DNA from: Alitta virens
Taxonomy: Eukaryota; Annelida; Polychaeta; Phyllodocida; Nereididae
Length of the DNA: 64,000 nucleotides
Direction: 5' to 3'
Assembly: GCA_932294295.1 (NCBI GenBank)
Contig: OW028575.1
Span: 36,148,253 to 36,212,252, forward strand
Part shown: piece by piece, positions 43,748-52,447 of the stretch
Numbering within the stretch: position 1 is the first letter of the stretch
Layout: every line of letters starts with the position of its first letter
Notes under the pieces: model-generated
What the model saw: only the letters and a program-made list of their open reading frames with translations
The model's database searches: none
Told to the model about the DNA's origin: nothing
Translations under genes and position numbers: made by a program

Positions 43748-44170
43748 ATGAGGGCCTCAAGAAAATGTCAACTCTGCAAACAGCTAACCGCAAAATTTGC
43801 GTACTCATGCTGTTACGTACAGAGTAATAAAAGGATGCAGACCTGCCACAGATGTCTTCAGAAAAACATCATCCGTAACATCACTCTAGCTGTACTTGAT
43901 CTAAACAAAGATCCGACAAAGGCTGTAACCTGTCCATTATGTAAGACAAAGGATATAATGATCGTTAACCCTCAAGGACAATACAGGGATATTGATGTCA
44001 TGGTACAAGTCAATCAGGTAACAGAGGCTGCAAATGTTGCAAACTTACACCTCGAGGAAACTGTAGAAAAGATGAACATACGTCAACTCAATCAAACGCA
44101 TGCGCTCTTTACCAGGGTTTTGAGGCCGTTAAATGAAATTTTGCATGTTACAGACGAGTCACTATTTTAA
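43748..44170 (+). CDS. RING-like zinc-finger protein 1 (140 aa)
   Basis: The N-terminal 65 residues carry a RING-like array: CQLC (7-10), a CC pair at 21-22, CHRC (33-36) and CPLC (62-65). The spacing of the outer pairs fits a RING-HC domain, but the second ligand pair is an adjacent CC instead of the usual C-x-H. RING proteins are mostly E3 ubiquitin ligases; that role here is inference. The C-terminal half is helical-looking and ends in an LRPLNEILHV-like segment shared with the second RING-like gene at 46786. The frame opens earlier at an ATG at 43643, but that extension is low-complexity and crosses a splice-acceptor-like site, so I chose 43748. It lies first in the element and converges on the spliced membrane-protein gene. 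Confidence 0.7.
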   Translation: MRASRKCQLCKQLTAKFAYSCCYVQSNKRMQTCHRCLQKNIIRNITLAVLDLNKDPTKAVTCPLCKTKDIMIVNPQGQYRDIDVMVQVNQVTEAANVANLHLEETVEKMNIRQLNQTHALFTRVLRPLNEILHVTDESLF

Positions 44171-44210
44171 AATGAAACCTTCTGTAAATCCTTGTATCTA
44201 TTGACTTGAA

Positions 44211-44216
44211 AATAAA
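44211..44216 (+). terminator. Poly(A) signal AATAAA for RING-like gene 1
   Basis: AATAAA lies 41 bp after the stop codon. A minus-strand AATAAA at 44306-44311 serves the opposing gene, so the two transcripts end tail to tail within about 100 bp. Confidence 0.55.
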
Positions 44217-44524
44217 AAATATTTCAACCTGATATAACAGTTGTCTTTTACTATTTTAACTCTATAAAACCAAGAACAAGTCGTGTTTAACATTTTATCA
44301 TGTATTTTATTTTAGGTTAAAATTAAAAAAGACATAAATGGTGATACAAAAATTAGATGTTTAAGAAAACGATAATAAAGTATAATACAAAAAATAAATT
44401 ACCAAACAAAAAAAAATGTTGGTTGTTCAGATTTATCTGCAAAAAATATACAACATTAAATCAATAACTTGATGGATTCTAAAGTCCTTAAAAGCTTTTA
44501 CCATATTTTATCTTAAAAAATTAC

Positions 44525-44850
44525 CTAATAACAATTCTTCATGCTGTCGCAAGCATCCAAGAAGGCCTTACGTCTTTGTCGACGCTGTCTGACTTCTGGA
44601 ATAGAACGCTCTGAAAATGAGTCCCTCATATATATATATATATATATATAATATATAGATATTATCGCTTTACTCGTTGTATATAATTAATCTCATCATA
44701 ATTTACCAGTAAAATAATGACATATACATACTGCTGTTTTCGCTACCCTGACTTGAAGTATCCCAATTCTCTCGGTGAAAGTTGAACATAACTAAAAGCA
44801 AAATACTATGATAGTAAATATACTAATTACTTCTAGACTAATACATTATT

Positions 44851-44890
<40 letters not shown>

Positions 44891-46100
44891 GTTTATTCAC
44901 CTTCTTCATCTGACTCTTCATGAGGTATGATAGCTGCAGCATTCATCTCGTCCAGCTCGTCCAGTCTCCGTTGCAGTCTCTCCATTTCCAGGGCTTCCCT
45001 TTGACGAATATCCCGGTCAATTCGTTCAAAATGGCGAAATCTCTTTATGATTACTGCAAAAAAAAAATATATATATGTCTAGCTTATCATGTCTAATAAT
45101 ATTTAAGTCTTGTCATAAATTCCTGTATATCTAGTAAATTTCAGTATATATATTGTTACTTACCCTTGATACAGATAATAATCACCACTAAGACTGTCAC
45201 AGTCGATCCTATAGTCACAGGTATGATCATTTTCAAAAATGCAGGGTGACTTCTCGACATCCTGATGGTTTTCATCTTAGGAGACTTCGTGTGTTGTTGA
45301 CCCTCTGGGGCTTTATCTGTCAAGTCAGCGTCTGTCAATACGTCGGTTATCGGCGCAGTATTGGTGGCAATTGTTACGGGGGCGGCCTCAGTTGTTGTAG
45401 GTGGGGTGTCTGAGTGCCGAGGTCTTGAAGCCTCCAGAGGTATGTTGACAATCCTGCCTGACTGAAACACGATCTTGACAGATGCGTCTGTTCCTGACAG
45501 CTGATCTACAACCTCGTCTTCATAGCGTGTGAAAAATCTGAATAAATGACATAATTACCAATGATATTAAAACTTAACATCTTTGAAAAAATTTTCTGTC
45601 ATATATTTTAGGATTTTTTGATTCCTAATTAGGTAAGTTGGCAAATATATGAAATGCTGATTATGAATAATAAATAATTTTTCTGATTAATTATAACTTA
45701 AACATCTCTCTTGGGGTACATGTTTTTAATGACTACTAACTCTTACATAAAAATCATGCAACCAATTACTTAGGATGCTTTAATAACTATGGCATTATGA
45801 CGCTATACAGGTATATATAATGGCCTTTATCTTCAGCTATCATCATATCTATTAAGGTGTAACCAAAATGCATAGGGGCTGCATGCTGCTATATATTAAA
45901 GCGCTGTGCAGTCCTTACCCATTATATTACAATATATGTGATTAAAATTATAGTCCTTACCTAATCTCTTCAATGGTGTCTAGATTCAGATATCTGACAT
46001 CTTCAACGTCATCGTCACTGCAGATCAGTATTCCTGGCGCTTCCTGACGACAGGCCAACACGCATGACAAGATAAAAACTCTCAGCATAACGGCGATCAT
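44525..46100 (-). CDS. Five-exon type I membrane protein (270 aa), Polinton cargo
   Basis: Exons on the minus strand are 45961-46100, 45164-45537, 44901-45053, 44732-44791 and 44525-44610. All four introns are GT-AG, with donors GTAAGG, GTAAGT, GTGAAT and GTATGT. Their phases (2, 1, 1, 1) join into one 813-nt frame ending in TAG. The product starts with a hydrophobic signal peptide (about residues 1-17), then an acidic segment, a Thr/Pro/Ala-rich mucin-like stalk (about 88-135), one hydrophobic transmembrane segment (about 150-170), and a basic then Glu/Arg-rich, probably coiled-coil cytoplasmic tail. I recognise no family. It may be a captured host surface protein or an element-specific membrane protein; sequence alone cannot decide. 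A TATAAATA lies about 92 bp upstream of the start. Confidence 0.75.
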
Positions 46101-46191
46101 TGCGGTAATTCCTTAATTATATGTGATAGTATTATTGTGATCCTGTAGTAACTGTAGTAGAATGTGATATGGTACCTCTCAGCCTGCTACA

Positions 46192-46199
46192 TATTTATA
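46192..46199 (-). promoter_or_regulatory. TATA box for the spliced membrane-protein gene
   Basis: TATAAATA on the minus strand lies 92-99 bp before the start codon at 46100, leaving a longer leader than in the other TATA-preceded genes of the element. Confidence 0.5.
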
Positions 46200-46785
46200 T
46201 GGAAATCATATTTGATGTATCAGTGTCATCAAAATGTATTACTTGCAAATATTGTCTTTGTTTGGCAGTTATGTTCATTATTAATCCCCCTGTATACTTC
46301 GTTCTATTGAACCATATTATGTAACGTCCGAGGTGTTCGGGTTAAGCGTGTCAAGACTCCAGCTGCATCTTAAGCCTCCTGCTCTTTACCCTGTCTCAAG
46401 GCCTGAGGCTAAACAAGTACAAAGCTGTTTTATTGCAGAATTGCATAACTGTTCTTTCATGAATAGTTCTTAGACTCCGGTTATTTTAAAAATAGCTGTC
46501 ATTTTCACCTCATACACGAGCTACTTAATACAAATTACTTAGCTACTTTTTTTTGGCAGTCTACAGTAGTAGTCAGATTTATCGTTGGTATATGGTGTTG
46601 AAAATAACTTAGACAGAGATATATATACATAGGGAAATTCTCTTTAATATCCAATTTAAAGTGACAATAATACAGATCAATCAAATACCAATAATCAAGA
46701 ATTAATAAAAGGAGAAAAGTTTAGTTTATTAAAGAATATATCAGGTAATTTAATCAATCCTATTTACAGTTGGTAAAGTTCATGA
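46200..46785. other. Intergenic region between membrane-protein gene and RING-like gene 2
   Basis: No gene was seen. It contains one ATTATGTAAC (46316-46325), a motif that recurs in other non-coding parts of the element, and AT-rich sequence around the 3' end of RING-like gene 2. Confidence 0.5.
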
Positions 46786-47277
46786 TTAACGTCTCGGTGT
46801 GACAAGTCGTGTTATGCGCCTATGCTCAACGTTCAGTAGACGTGTCAAAGGTAGAAGAACCTCCTCAGTCATGCGTCTTCTCTGTCCAGCCATTTGACTG
46901 TGATGATGATCTCGTAAATTGGTTCTCAGAGTCTCCATCTCTTCCCTATAGTGTTCTTTTGAGAGCTTGATAAGGACTATTGATTGACCAAGATTGACGA
47001 AGTCCTCAATCATGTACTCCCCCCATCCTGTCGAGTCGTATATCATGTCGTAGTTCTGCCGGCAGAATGGACATTGTAGTTTGTAGCTTTGAGACAGGTC
47101 AATTGGTCGACTTTCGGCAATCTCGGCGATGAGCTTACGCATTACCAGGGACTCAATGCAATCCCTACATAACTTCATTTCCTCGTTTCTAAAACAGCAT
47201 TTGAAACTGTGTCTAGAAGGCTGTTGACAACAGATATGGCAGGGGTTCTCGTCAGCGTTCAGTAGAGTTGTAGCCAT
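46786..47277 (-). CDS. RING-like zinc-finger protein 2 (163 aa)
   Basis: From the ATG at 47277 the product has CHIC (13-16), CC at 27-28, CRDC (37-40) and CPFC (69-72). This is the same arrangement as RING-like protein 1, including the adjacent CC pair. The C-terminus carries an LLPLTRLLNVEHRR segment matching the LRPLNEILHV region of protein 1, so the two are diverged paralogues (seen in sequence). A ubiquitin-ligase role is inferred from the fold only. It is transcribed divergently from the 112-aa frame at 47524, with about 250 bp between. The frame is open two codons upstream, but only through a TTG. Confidence 0.7.
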   Translation of the reverse strand: MATTLLNADENPCHICCQQPSRHSFKCCFRNEEMKLCRDCIESLVMRKLIAEIAESRPIDLSQSYKLQCPFCRQNYDMIYDSTGWGEYMIEDFVNLGQSIVLIKLSKEHYREEMETLRTNLRDHHHSQMAGQRRRMTEEVLLPLTRLLNVEHRRITRLVTPRR

Positions 47278-47523
47278 TTTCAAAATAGGTGAGCGTATGT
47301 CTGTAGCTTGATAAAGAGTAACAGTTTACATGAAAGCCTCAACATTGCAGCATCCTTCAGGCTAAATTAACACCTTCCTACATTATACGGCCAATCCTGC
47401 AGAGTCTGCTGAAAACCCTCCCCTTAAATTCAAGTTCCCCTTTTTTTCAAGTTTCAGTAGTCATTCTGATCACTGACATTGTCAAATCAATATAAATCGT
47501 CATTTAAAGCTAGTTTCGAAAGT

Positions 47524-47862
47524 ATGGAAATTACTATGGAGGCTTTTGCTCATATTGAGTCAAATCATATGTTAGGACTTAAAAACGTTATGGTAAAGTC
47601 ACAGTTTAAAGTCAACCCTACAAGGGAGATGCTCTTATCACACTGCACAAAACTCACAGAAAGACATCTCGATCCTTATGATAATGGAGGGAGCATAAAA
47701 AATTATTTTCTACGGCTTGATGACGTTGCAGGATGGGAGCCTAAATGCGGGGAAACCTACTTTATTAGAATCAGCGTCAAGGGCCGTTTTGTCAAGAGTA
47801 TCTACCCTGCACAACCTCGTCCACACAAGTTGAAAATACTTATGCAACGAGGTGTAGCCTAA
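47524..47862 (+). CDS. Unidentified 112-aa protein
   Basis: The open frame begins at ATG 47524 (upstream codons are open only to a TTG at 47479). The product is mixed, with an N-terminal segment containing two closely spaced Met residues, a central stretch around GGSIKNYFLRLDD, and a C-terminal part with alternating hydrophobic residues (YFIRISVKGRFVKSIYP) suggestive of beta strands. I do not recognise the family. A possible splice donor, CGAG|GTGTAG, precedes the stop by 11 bases, so the real C-terminus could lie in a downstream exon (see 47863-48812). Confidence 0.5.
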   Translation: MEITMEAFAHIESNHMLGLKNVMVKSQFKVNPTREMLLSHCTKLTERHLDPYDNGGSIKNYFLRLDDVAGWEPKCGETYFIRISVKGRFVKSIYPAQPRPHKLKILMQRGVA

Positions 47863-48333
47863 GTTAGTATATTTTATATCTCTATACTTTCTGTGTAATG
47901 TGTCTTAGATATATATATATATATATTTATATTTATATTGTTTTTACTTGCAGATTCATCCAGGAGACTGTAGGCCTAGCTTTATATATATATATATATA
48001 TTGTAATATTAGTTCTATTCAGATCTATATAAATATTTAAAACTAAAAGTTGTTTGTTTGTTCGTCTTACAAGTCTAGAGCATCGCTTTCGCGCTTTTTG
48101 GTCATTTCAGTAGACTTATATTAAATTTTAAAGATTTATTTTGACTCCTTTTACATGTAACATCTTAAAGTAAAATCTCGGGTCAAAGGTATCATGAGTT
48201 AGCATCCAATTATCAGACGCCTCATGAATTTACCGCTAGGGACGCTGAAGATGCCTGGTGTTATGGCGCCTGCCTTTACTTTGTCCTGGATATAGATTAT
48301 GTAATTTTAGAGCGGAGACTCGTGAAGCTTGAT

Positions 48334-48364
<31 letters not shown>

Positions 48365-48812
48365 TTTCTAATTAATTACTACCCTAAATTTAGTGTTTGT
48401 CATAGATGCTATGTACCTGTTTACGAAAATATTTCAAGAACTGCCGACAGTTATTTCCACTTGAGGTGCGTCGATGTTAGAGTTAGGCATGCGTGATGTT
48501 GACAGTCTCTTCATTAAAAGATCGCCGAGAGACGAGCTAGAAGTTGGAGGTAATTTATGAATGAAATGATGCTCATGTACTGTATTTAGGTAAACTGCCA
48601 ATTTCTGTATGATGTGTTGAAACTTTATGAGTATGGCGCCATCTTTATTCGTCCTACAGTAGTCTGTAGAGTGTTCTGTTTTTATAACTATCTTTACAGG
48701 CCTTCAAGTCGCATTACAAGAGATGAATTAGTTTCTGTATGAAGTGGATCAGTTGAGGTAATTTGGATATGGTGATTAAAAATTGTTTTTATTTTGATGT
48801 GTTTTTATATCT
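47863..48812 (+). other. Exon-like fragments of an unresolved spliced gene
   Basis: Three plus-strand pieces look coding. About 48180-48335 is open for roughly 50 codons with a protein-like composition. 48394-48465 follows an acceptor, encodes a CxxC and a distal HLRC, and ends at a GTGCGT donor. 48506-48549 encodes a charged peptide, ends at GGAG|GTAATT, and continues in phase at an acceptor (CTATCTTTACAG) into 48700-48731 with a TAG stop. I could not join all pieces: one implied intron is only 40 nt, and no good donor links the first piece. TA microsatellites lie at about 47910, 47980 and 48340. Confidence 0.3.
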
Positions 48813-49013
48813 CTATATTAAACTGTTCATGGTTAAGTTGTGTTTTTCCTCATGAAGTCTCCTCATAGCTTCCAGCTGCCAAATCAACCCATCGCGGCAA
48901 GGATCTTTTAACTCTATATGATATATGATATTCTTTTCTAAATTAAAAGATACATACTTTCGTGGTTTAATAGTATCGGCCTTGAAATAGATAGGCTTGT
49001 GTGGTTTAGACAT
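48813..49013 (-). CDS. Small unidentified protein (66 aa)
   Basis: This complete frame starts with ATG at 49013, on the same strand as the downstream Polinton core genes. The product has strand-like residues (about 20-35) followed by a probable helix around GLIWQLEAMRRLHEE. That layout loosely resembles the end of PC4-type single-stranded DNA-binding domains, but no diagnostic motif is present. No TATA box was seen upstream. It might be the last gene of the unit that starts at 49411. Confidence 0.45.
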   Translation of the reverse strand: MSKPHKPIYFKADTIKPRKYVSFNLEKNIIYHIELKDPCRDGLIWQLEAMRRLHEEKHNLTMNSLI

Positions 49014-49041
49014 GACAAAGTCAAGTGTTCAGGTTGAAATG

Positions 49042-49047
49042 TTTATT
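49042..49047 (-). terminator. Poly(A) signal AATAAA downstream of the 81-aa gene
   Basis: AATAAA on the minus strand lies between the 81-aa gene and the 66-aa gene. It would end the 81-aa transcript before the 66-aa frame. Confidence 0.4.
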
Positions 49048-49165
49048 TTTTAGACAGTTAATACATTAAATGAAACATTGATTATGATCGTTTAACAGAT
49101 CAATAAGCTGCTCAAATTCATATTGCTTCATGTAGAGGCCTCTCTTGGTGAAAACCTTCTCAGTT

Positions 49166-49411
49166 TCATTTTATGTCTTCGTTGAGATCAAAAAATCTCT
49201 CTTCCTTTGCTGCCAAAGCTTGTGAAACTTGTGGTGTCAATTGTAGTAGACTCCTGACAGCTCCTTGTGGTAGATATAGGTATTTTCTTGCAGGGTAGGT
49301 GCCATCCAATACTCTAAGGCTTAGTCTTCTCTCCCCTTGCCATTCTGTTAAGGATACCTGGCTGTTCTGCCCGAAATTATGCTTGAAGACGGTTGAGGAT
49401 GTAGTAGACAT
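49166..49411 (-). CDS. Small protein, possibly PC4-like ssDNA-binding (81 aa)
   Basis: The start is ATG at 49411, 40-47 bp downstream of a TATATAAG. Residues 18-60 run as a strand-rich segment with GERRLSLRVLDG, then YPARKYLYLPQGAVRSLLQL, recalling the order strand - basic loop - GISL/helix of PC4-type transcription coactivators; the match is only suggestive. Just downstream, in another frame and with no ATG at its beginning (49066-49165), lies a peptide with RGLYMKQYEFEQLIDLL, an even better match to the PC4 helix region. A frameshift or a splice (donor CAG|GTATCC inside this gene, acceptor GAGAAG before that segment) could connect them. Confidence 0.5.
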   Translation of the reverse strand: MSTTSSTVFKHNFGQNSQVSLTEWQGERRLSLRVLDGTYPARKYLYLPQGAVRSLLQLTPQVSQALAAKEERFFDLNEDIK

Positions 49412-49450
49412 GGTGTTCAGTTCTGAATAGTTAGTACTGATTCTGGTCTT

Positions 49451-49458
49451 CTTATATA
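49451..49458 (-). promoter_or_regulatory. TATA box for the 81-aa gene
   Basis: TATATAAG on the minus strand lies 40-47 bp before the ATG at 49411. Confidence 0.6.
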
Positions 49459-49489
49459 TGCGGTCTCAAGACTAAAAGTGTCTGTCGAT

Positions 49490-49652
49490 TGGTAGTTATT
49501 TATAGATATGTTACATAATAGAAGTTATTAATATCTTGAGGGTATACCCTCTGTAGTTATTTATAGCTATGTTACATAATATCAGTTAGCCCTCAGGCCA
49601 AGGTTATTGATTGATGGTTATTTATAGATATAATACATAATATCAGTTATGA
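49490..49652. repeat. Three tandem ~63-bp repeats between Polinton genes
   Basis: The block GTTATTTATAGATATG, TTACATAATA, followed by ATCAGTTA, occurs three times, near 49495, 49555 and 49617, with small changes. It sits between the 143-aa gene and the TATA box of the 81-aa gene. Each copy contains ATTATGTA on the minus strand. A regulatory role is inference. Confidence 0.6.
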
Positions 49653-49657
49653 ATGTC

Positions 49658-50089
49658 TTAGTGTGTTAGCCATCTGGATCTCTTAATTTGTACGCCTGGG
49701 GGTGTTAGAGTCATGAGTGACAAGGGAGTATTGATATGTCTCAAAGCTTCTAAGAAATCTGTCCAACCTTCAGGTTTTCTTATTGTACCATTAATGGCTG
49801 CTCTAAGTAAATCGATAATGTTGGATCCTTCAATCAGCTTGCCGCCAACTGTGACTACTCCATTTGATGACCATGTTATTTCAGGATCATGTCTTCTGAT
49901 GTAGGTGACAAGTCTCAATGCCCTTTCTTTTGAAGATTTAGGAAATGCATCTGTGATGAATGAATCGTTGGTCTCTTCAGGCTGTTCAAATATTACGTCA
50001 GACTGTTTAGTAGATTCTGGTTGATGATCCTTTTTCTGCTTATTCTTAAGTCTATGATATGCTGACTCCGGTATTACAAAATGTTTCAT
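49658..50089 (-). CDS. Conserved Polinton accessory protein (143 aa)
   Basis: After a charged N-terminal half, residues 56-100 form a compact domain: ERALRLVTYIRRHDPEITW, a short strand GVVTVGGK, then LIEGSNIIDLLRAAIN. To my knowledge this pattern (helix, W-x-x-x-G strand, G-SNI-DL helix) is typical of an uncharacterised protein family found next to capsid genes in animal Polintons and adinto-like viruses; its job is unknown, possibly a minor virion protein. Its ATG overlaps the stop of the upstream 103-aa gene as TAATG, so the two are probably expressed from one transcript. Confidence 0.65.
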   Translation of the reverse strand: MKHFVIPESAYHRLKNKQKKDHQPESTKQSDVIFEQPEETNDSFITDAFPKSSKERALRLVTYIRRHDPEITWSSNGVVTVGGKLIEGSNIIDLLRAAINGTIRKPEGWTDFLEALRHINTPLSLMTLTPPGVQIKRSRWLTH

Positions 50090-50400
50090 TATTCCAGTAG
50101 TTCTAGTTGGGGTAAAACAGCTTTAATAATGCGAGGCCAGGCTGTTCTGAGCTTTAGACAGAGTAGTTTTCGTCCTTTCTCTCGGCTATCTGCCAGCTTA
50201 ATGAGTTTGTTTTTATATCTACCTAACTCTTTATTAGACTGTTTGCTGACAATCAACTCTCCTTCGATAATATTTCTTGCTAATTGTCTAAGCAGTTCTA
50301 GCTGACTCCTGCTCATTGTGTTAAGTAGGCTATCTTTCTGTTTACTCTCCGCTGTAGCTAATAGCTTGATAAAGGGCATGTTCTTTTTTAGCGCTGTCAT
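50089..50400 (-). CDS. Conserved Polinton accessory protein (103 aa), virion-associated candidate
   Basis: The central part (about 37-82) reads ELLRQLARNIIEGELIVS, then a Lys-rich stretch with KLIKLADSREKGRK, then a hydrophobic end. It resembles a family of small basic proteins next to capsid genes in many animal Polintons, where a helical N-half precedes a hydrophobic C-terminus. In those relatives a Gly-rich C-terminal extension is common; here the protein ends early. Function is unproven; a minor virion or membrane-active role is inference. It follows the ATPase by 24 bases and has a TATA-like element inside the ATPase 3' end. Confidence 0.65.
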   Translation of the reverse strand: MTALKKNMPFIKLLATAESKQKDSLLNTMSRSQLELLRQLARNIIEGELIVSKQSNKELGRYKNKLIKLADSREKGRKLLCLKLRTAWPRIIKAVLPQLELLE

Positions 50401-50424
50401 AATGGTGAATGAACATTTTAAATG

Positions 50425-51147
50425 TTACTCAGCCTTATAAATAGCTGTAGGGCCCTCGTCAGGAAAAATGTCTGACCGTAATCTTAAATTCTTATCAGTT
50501 TTAGTATGTAAGTCAATAACAAAATATGAGTAAGGTGTAGTTGTTGCTGCTAGGTAAGCCTGTAGGAGCTGTCTATAACCTAGCTGTCGACCTAGAGAGG
50601 TGATCTGCCCCTTATCTCTGTTGTTAGCCATTATGACAAAAACATGTGTGTTTAGATTTAAAGTTCTTGAATGTTTTGACTTTAAAAACAAATTATGGGT
50701 CAGTAGGATAACTGAACAGTTATTATGATGTGTACCTATTGTGAAAAGTTTTAAAATTGCATCGGTGTTCATAGCATCAATCATTAGATCATCAAATACA
50801 ATTACAGAGTGGCTACTACTTAGAGTCTGAAAGGTTTCCAAATCATCCTTGCTGGGCATGCCATAGTGAAATGATATATTATCCATTTCTGATTCTAACG
50901 TACTAAACATTGGCTGCCATACGCTGTTGTAGCAGTATAGAATTTTTTCGGGGGTTTCTCGAAACATATCATGTTTCAGTAAACGATAAACAAATGTTGA
51001 TTTCCCTCCCTGACTGGGCGATGATATTATTATATTACAGGGTGTATTTAAAAGTGCGAGCACTTTGTCTTCAGACATGGCCTTCCAGGAGTCAGGGGTA
51101 TTAGCCGTTACTGTAAAAGATGTGTCTACTGTGGCTGGTCTCTGCAT
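50425..51147 (-). CDS. Genome-packaging ATPase (240 aa)
   Basis: This is an FtsK/HerA-superfamily (A32-like) ATPase of the kind Polintons and related viruses use to pump DNA into capsids. Residues 41-51 carry the P-loop (SSPSQGGKST) and residues 115-120 the Walker B motif (VIVFDD). A sensor-like stretch follows (SVILLTHN, about 145-152). Length is typical. The start is the ATG at 51147, 31 bp after the capsid gene stop, with no TATA box of its own, so expression with the capsid gene is likely. Both key motifs are intact. Confidence 0.88.
   Translation of the reverse strand: MQRPATVDTSFTVTANTPDSWKAMSEDKVLALLNTPCNIIISSPSQGGKSTFVYRLLKHDMFRETPEKILYCYNSVWQPMFSTLESEMDNISFHYGMPSKDDLETFQTLSSSHSVIVFDDLMIDAMNTDAILKLFTIGTHHNNCSVILLTHNLFLKSKHSRTLNLNTHVFVIMANNRDKGQITSLGRQLGYRQLLQAYLAATTTPYSYFVIDLHTKTDKNLRLRSDIFPDEGPTAIYKAE
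50435..50442 (-). promoter_or_regulatory. TATA-like element for the 103-aa/143-aa pair
   Basis: TATTTATA on the minus strand lies 35-42 bp before the ATG at 50400, inside the last codons of the ATPase gene. Confidence 0.4.
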
Positions 51148-51178
51148 GACGAATGAGTTCGTTGTAATAAGATAACAG

Positions 51179-52447
51179 TTATTTAACGGTGATGTTTCGA
51201 GTGTTTGTTATTTCCATAACTGCCGGGGTTTCGGCATGAATCATCAATACTACAGGCTCGTCCAAAGCTTTCTTGAAATTCAGAGACAGACGGACATGTC
51301 CATGGTCAGACGTGTAAGATGTACCATAAGCAGGCTTTATATTAAAAGCATACATACAGTAACTGTGGGCATAGTCATACAACGAAATATCATTACCAAA
51401 ATCATTACCCAGCTCTCTAAACGTCTCATAGAGACTGAGATAGCTGGCAGCAACTCCGTTCCCCTGCTCGTGATCAAAAGTAGGTGTAAAGGTATTGATA
51501 GTGTCATTATTTACGGTGAGCGTTATTCTTTGCAAATCATATGGTTTGAAGTTGAAGGGGTTGAGTTTAAAATCGCCATTGTATGCTTTTGCTGGTACCA
51601 GTGTGATAAGAATTCTTGAGGGTAGTCTGTTGGGGAAAATGTTATCAAGGGTCCCTGAGGTAAATCCTGTGTTTATATTTTCTACTCTAATTTCTCTTTG
51701 AGTGTAGCAGTAGAGCGCTGGTCTAGTTTCTAATGACTTGCTGATAGCAAACTGTGTGCGAGGATCGAGCTGGATCATGTGAGCTTTAAACAATACCTCT
51801 TCCAGGTGAATTTTATAAGTACCTGTAGGTTCATGGTTAATGAGTGCAAATTCATTAGAGGTTCTATCGAGTTTTATATTTAATCTTGTATTGTTTAGTA
51901 GATACCTTTTTTGCATAAAAATATCCTCATAAAGAGGACCCTGAAATTCTACAATGTTGGACTTTTGAAAGAGGTCCTTCTTTATCTGAACTCCTTTATT
52001 AAGATCAATCAAGTCTATCTGATCCGAATCGTCCTTTACATAGCCTTGAGCTCTTAGTTGAGAATTTTTAGCATCCTTACCATATGTCAGTAAAGTACTA
52101 AACATAGCTTTATAGGGGTAGTTGCTAGATGAACTAATTTCTTTACCCTCCAATGAAACAGAGATTTTCTCAAATAGTGAATGTAGACTGTTGTTTACAG
52201 GTGCTATTTTCTTATTTGCAGCCATACCTGTATTGTCCTGTTTAACAATCTTCATTTTTACATACAGCTGACTGTCATAGAGGTCCAGAAAATGTTTTTG
52301 TTCGTTGATATCGAATAGGATAGGGCCGTCATCTGTCAGTTGGTTGACAGGTCTGTAATCCATATAATACTGCCTTTCGACATTTTGTTGATGTGCTGGT
52401 GGTGAGAAAAGGTCAAGTTGTGGTAGACTAGTTGTTTTAGCATCCAT
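51179..52447 (-). CDS. Major capsid protein, double jelly-roll (422 aa)
   Basis: This is the hexon-type capsid protein of Polintons. Recognition rests on family-typical segments: NNSLHSLFEKISVSL (85-99), then SSNYPYKAMFSTLLTYG (about 107-123) followed by the short AKNSQLRAQG, and a later NPFNFKPYDLQRITLTVNN. The order and length fit the family. The ATG at 52447 overlaps the stop of the upstream basic-protein gene as TAATG. The frame is intact, so virion formation was possible recently, if a maturation enzyme is supplied. Structure prediction would confirm two consecutive jelly-rolls. Confidence 0.9.
   Translation of the reverse strand: MDAKTTSLPQLDLFSPPAHQQNVERQYYMDYRPVNQLTDDGPILFDINEQKHFLDLYDSQLYVKMKIVKQDNTGMAANKKIAPVNNSLHSLFEKISVSLEGKEISSSSNYPYKAMFSTLLTYGKDAKNSQLRAQGYVKDDSDQIDLIDLNKGVQIKKDLFQKSNIVEFQGPLYEDIFMQKRYLLNNTRLNIKLDRTSNEFALINHEPTGTYKIHLEEVLFKAHMIQLDPRTQFAISKSLETRPALYCYTQREIRVENINTGFTSGTLDNIFPNRLPSRILITLVPAKAYNGDFKLNPFNFKPYDLQRITLTVNNDTINTFTPTFDHEQGNGVAASYLSLYETFRELGNDFGNDISLYDYAHSYCMYAFNIKPAYGTSYTSDHGHVRLSLNFKKALDEPVVLMIHAETPAVMEITNTRNITVK

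Noticed and set aside
47479..47523. Upstream extension of the 112-aa frame and of RING-like gene 2
   Set aside because: The extensions begin at TTG, not ATG; I used the first in-frame ATG in each case.
51236..51619. 127-codon frame antisense to the capsid gene
   Set aside because: It lies wholly opposite the well-supported capsid coding sequence and has no motif of its own.
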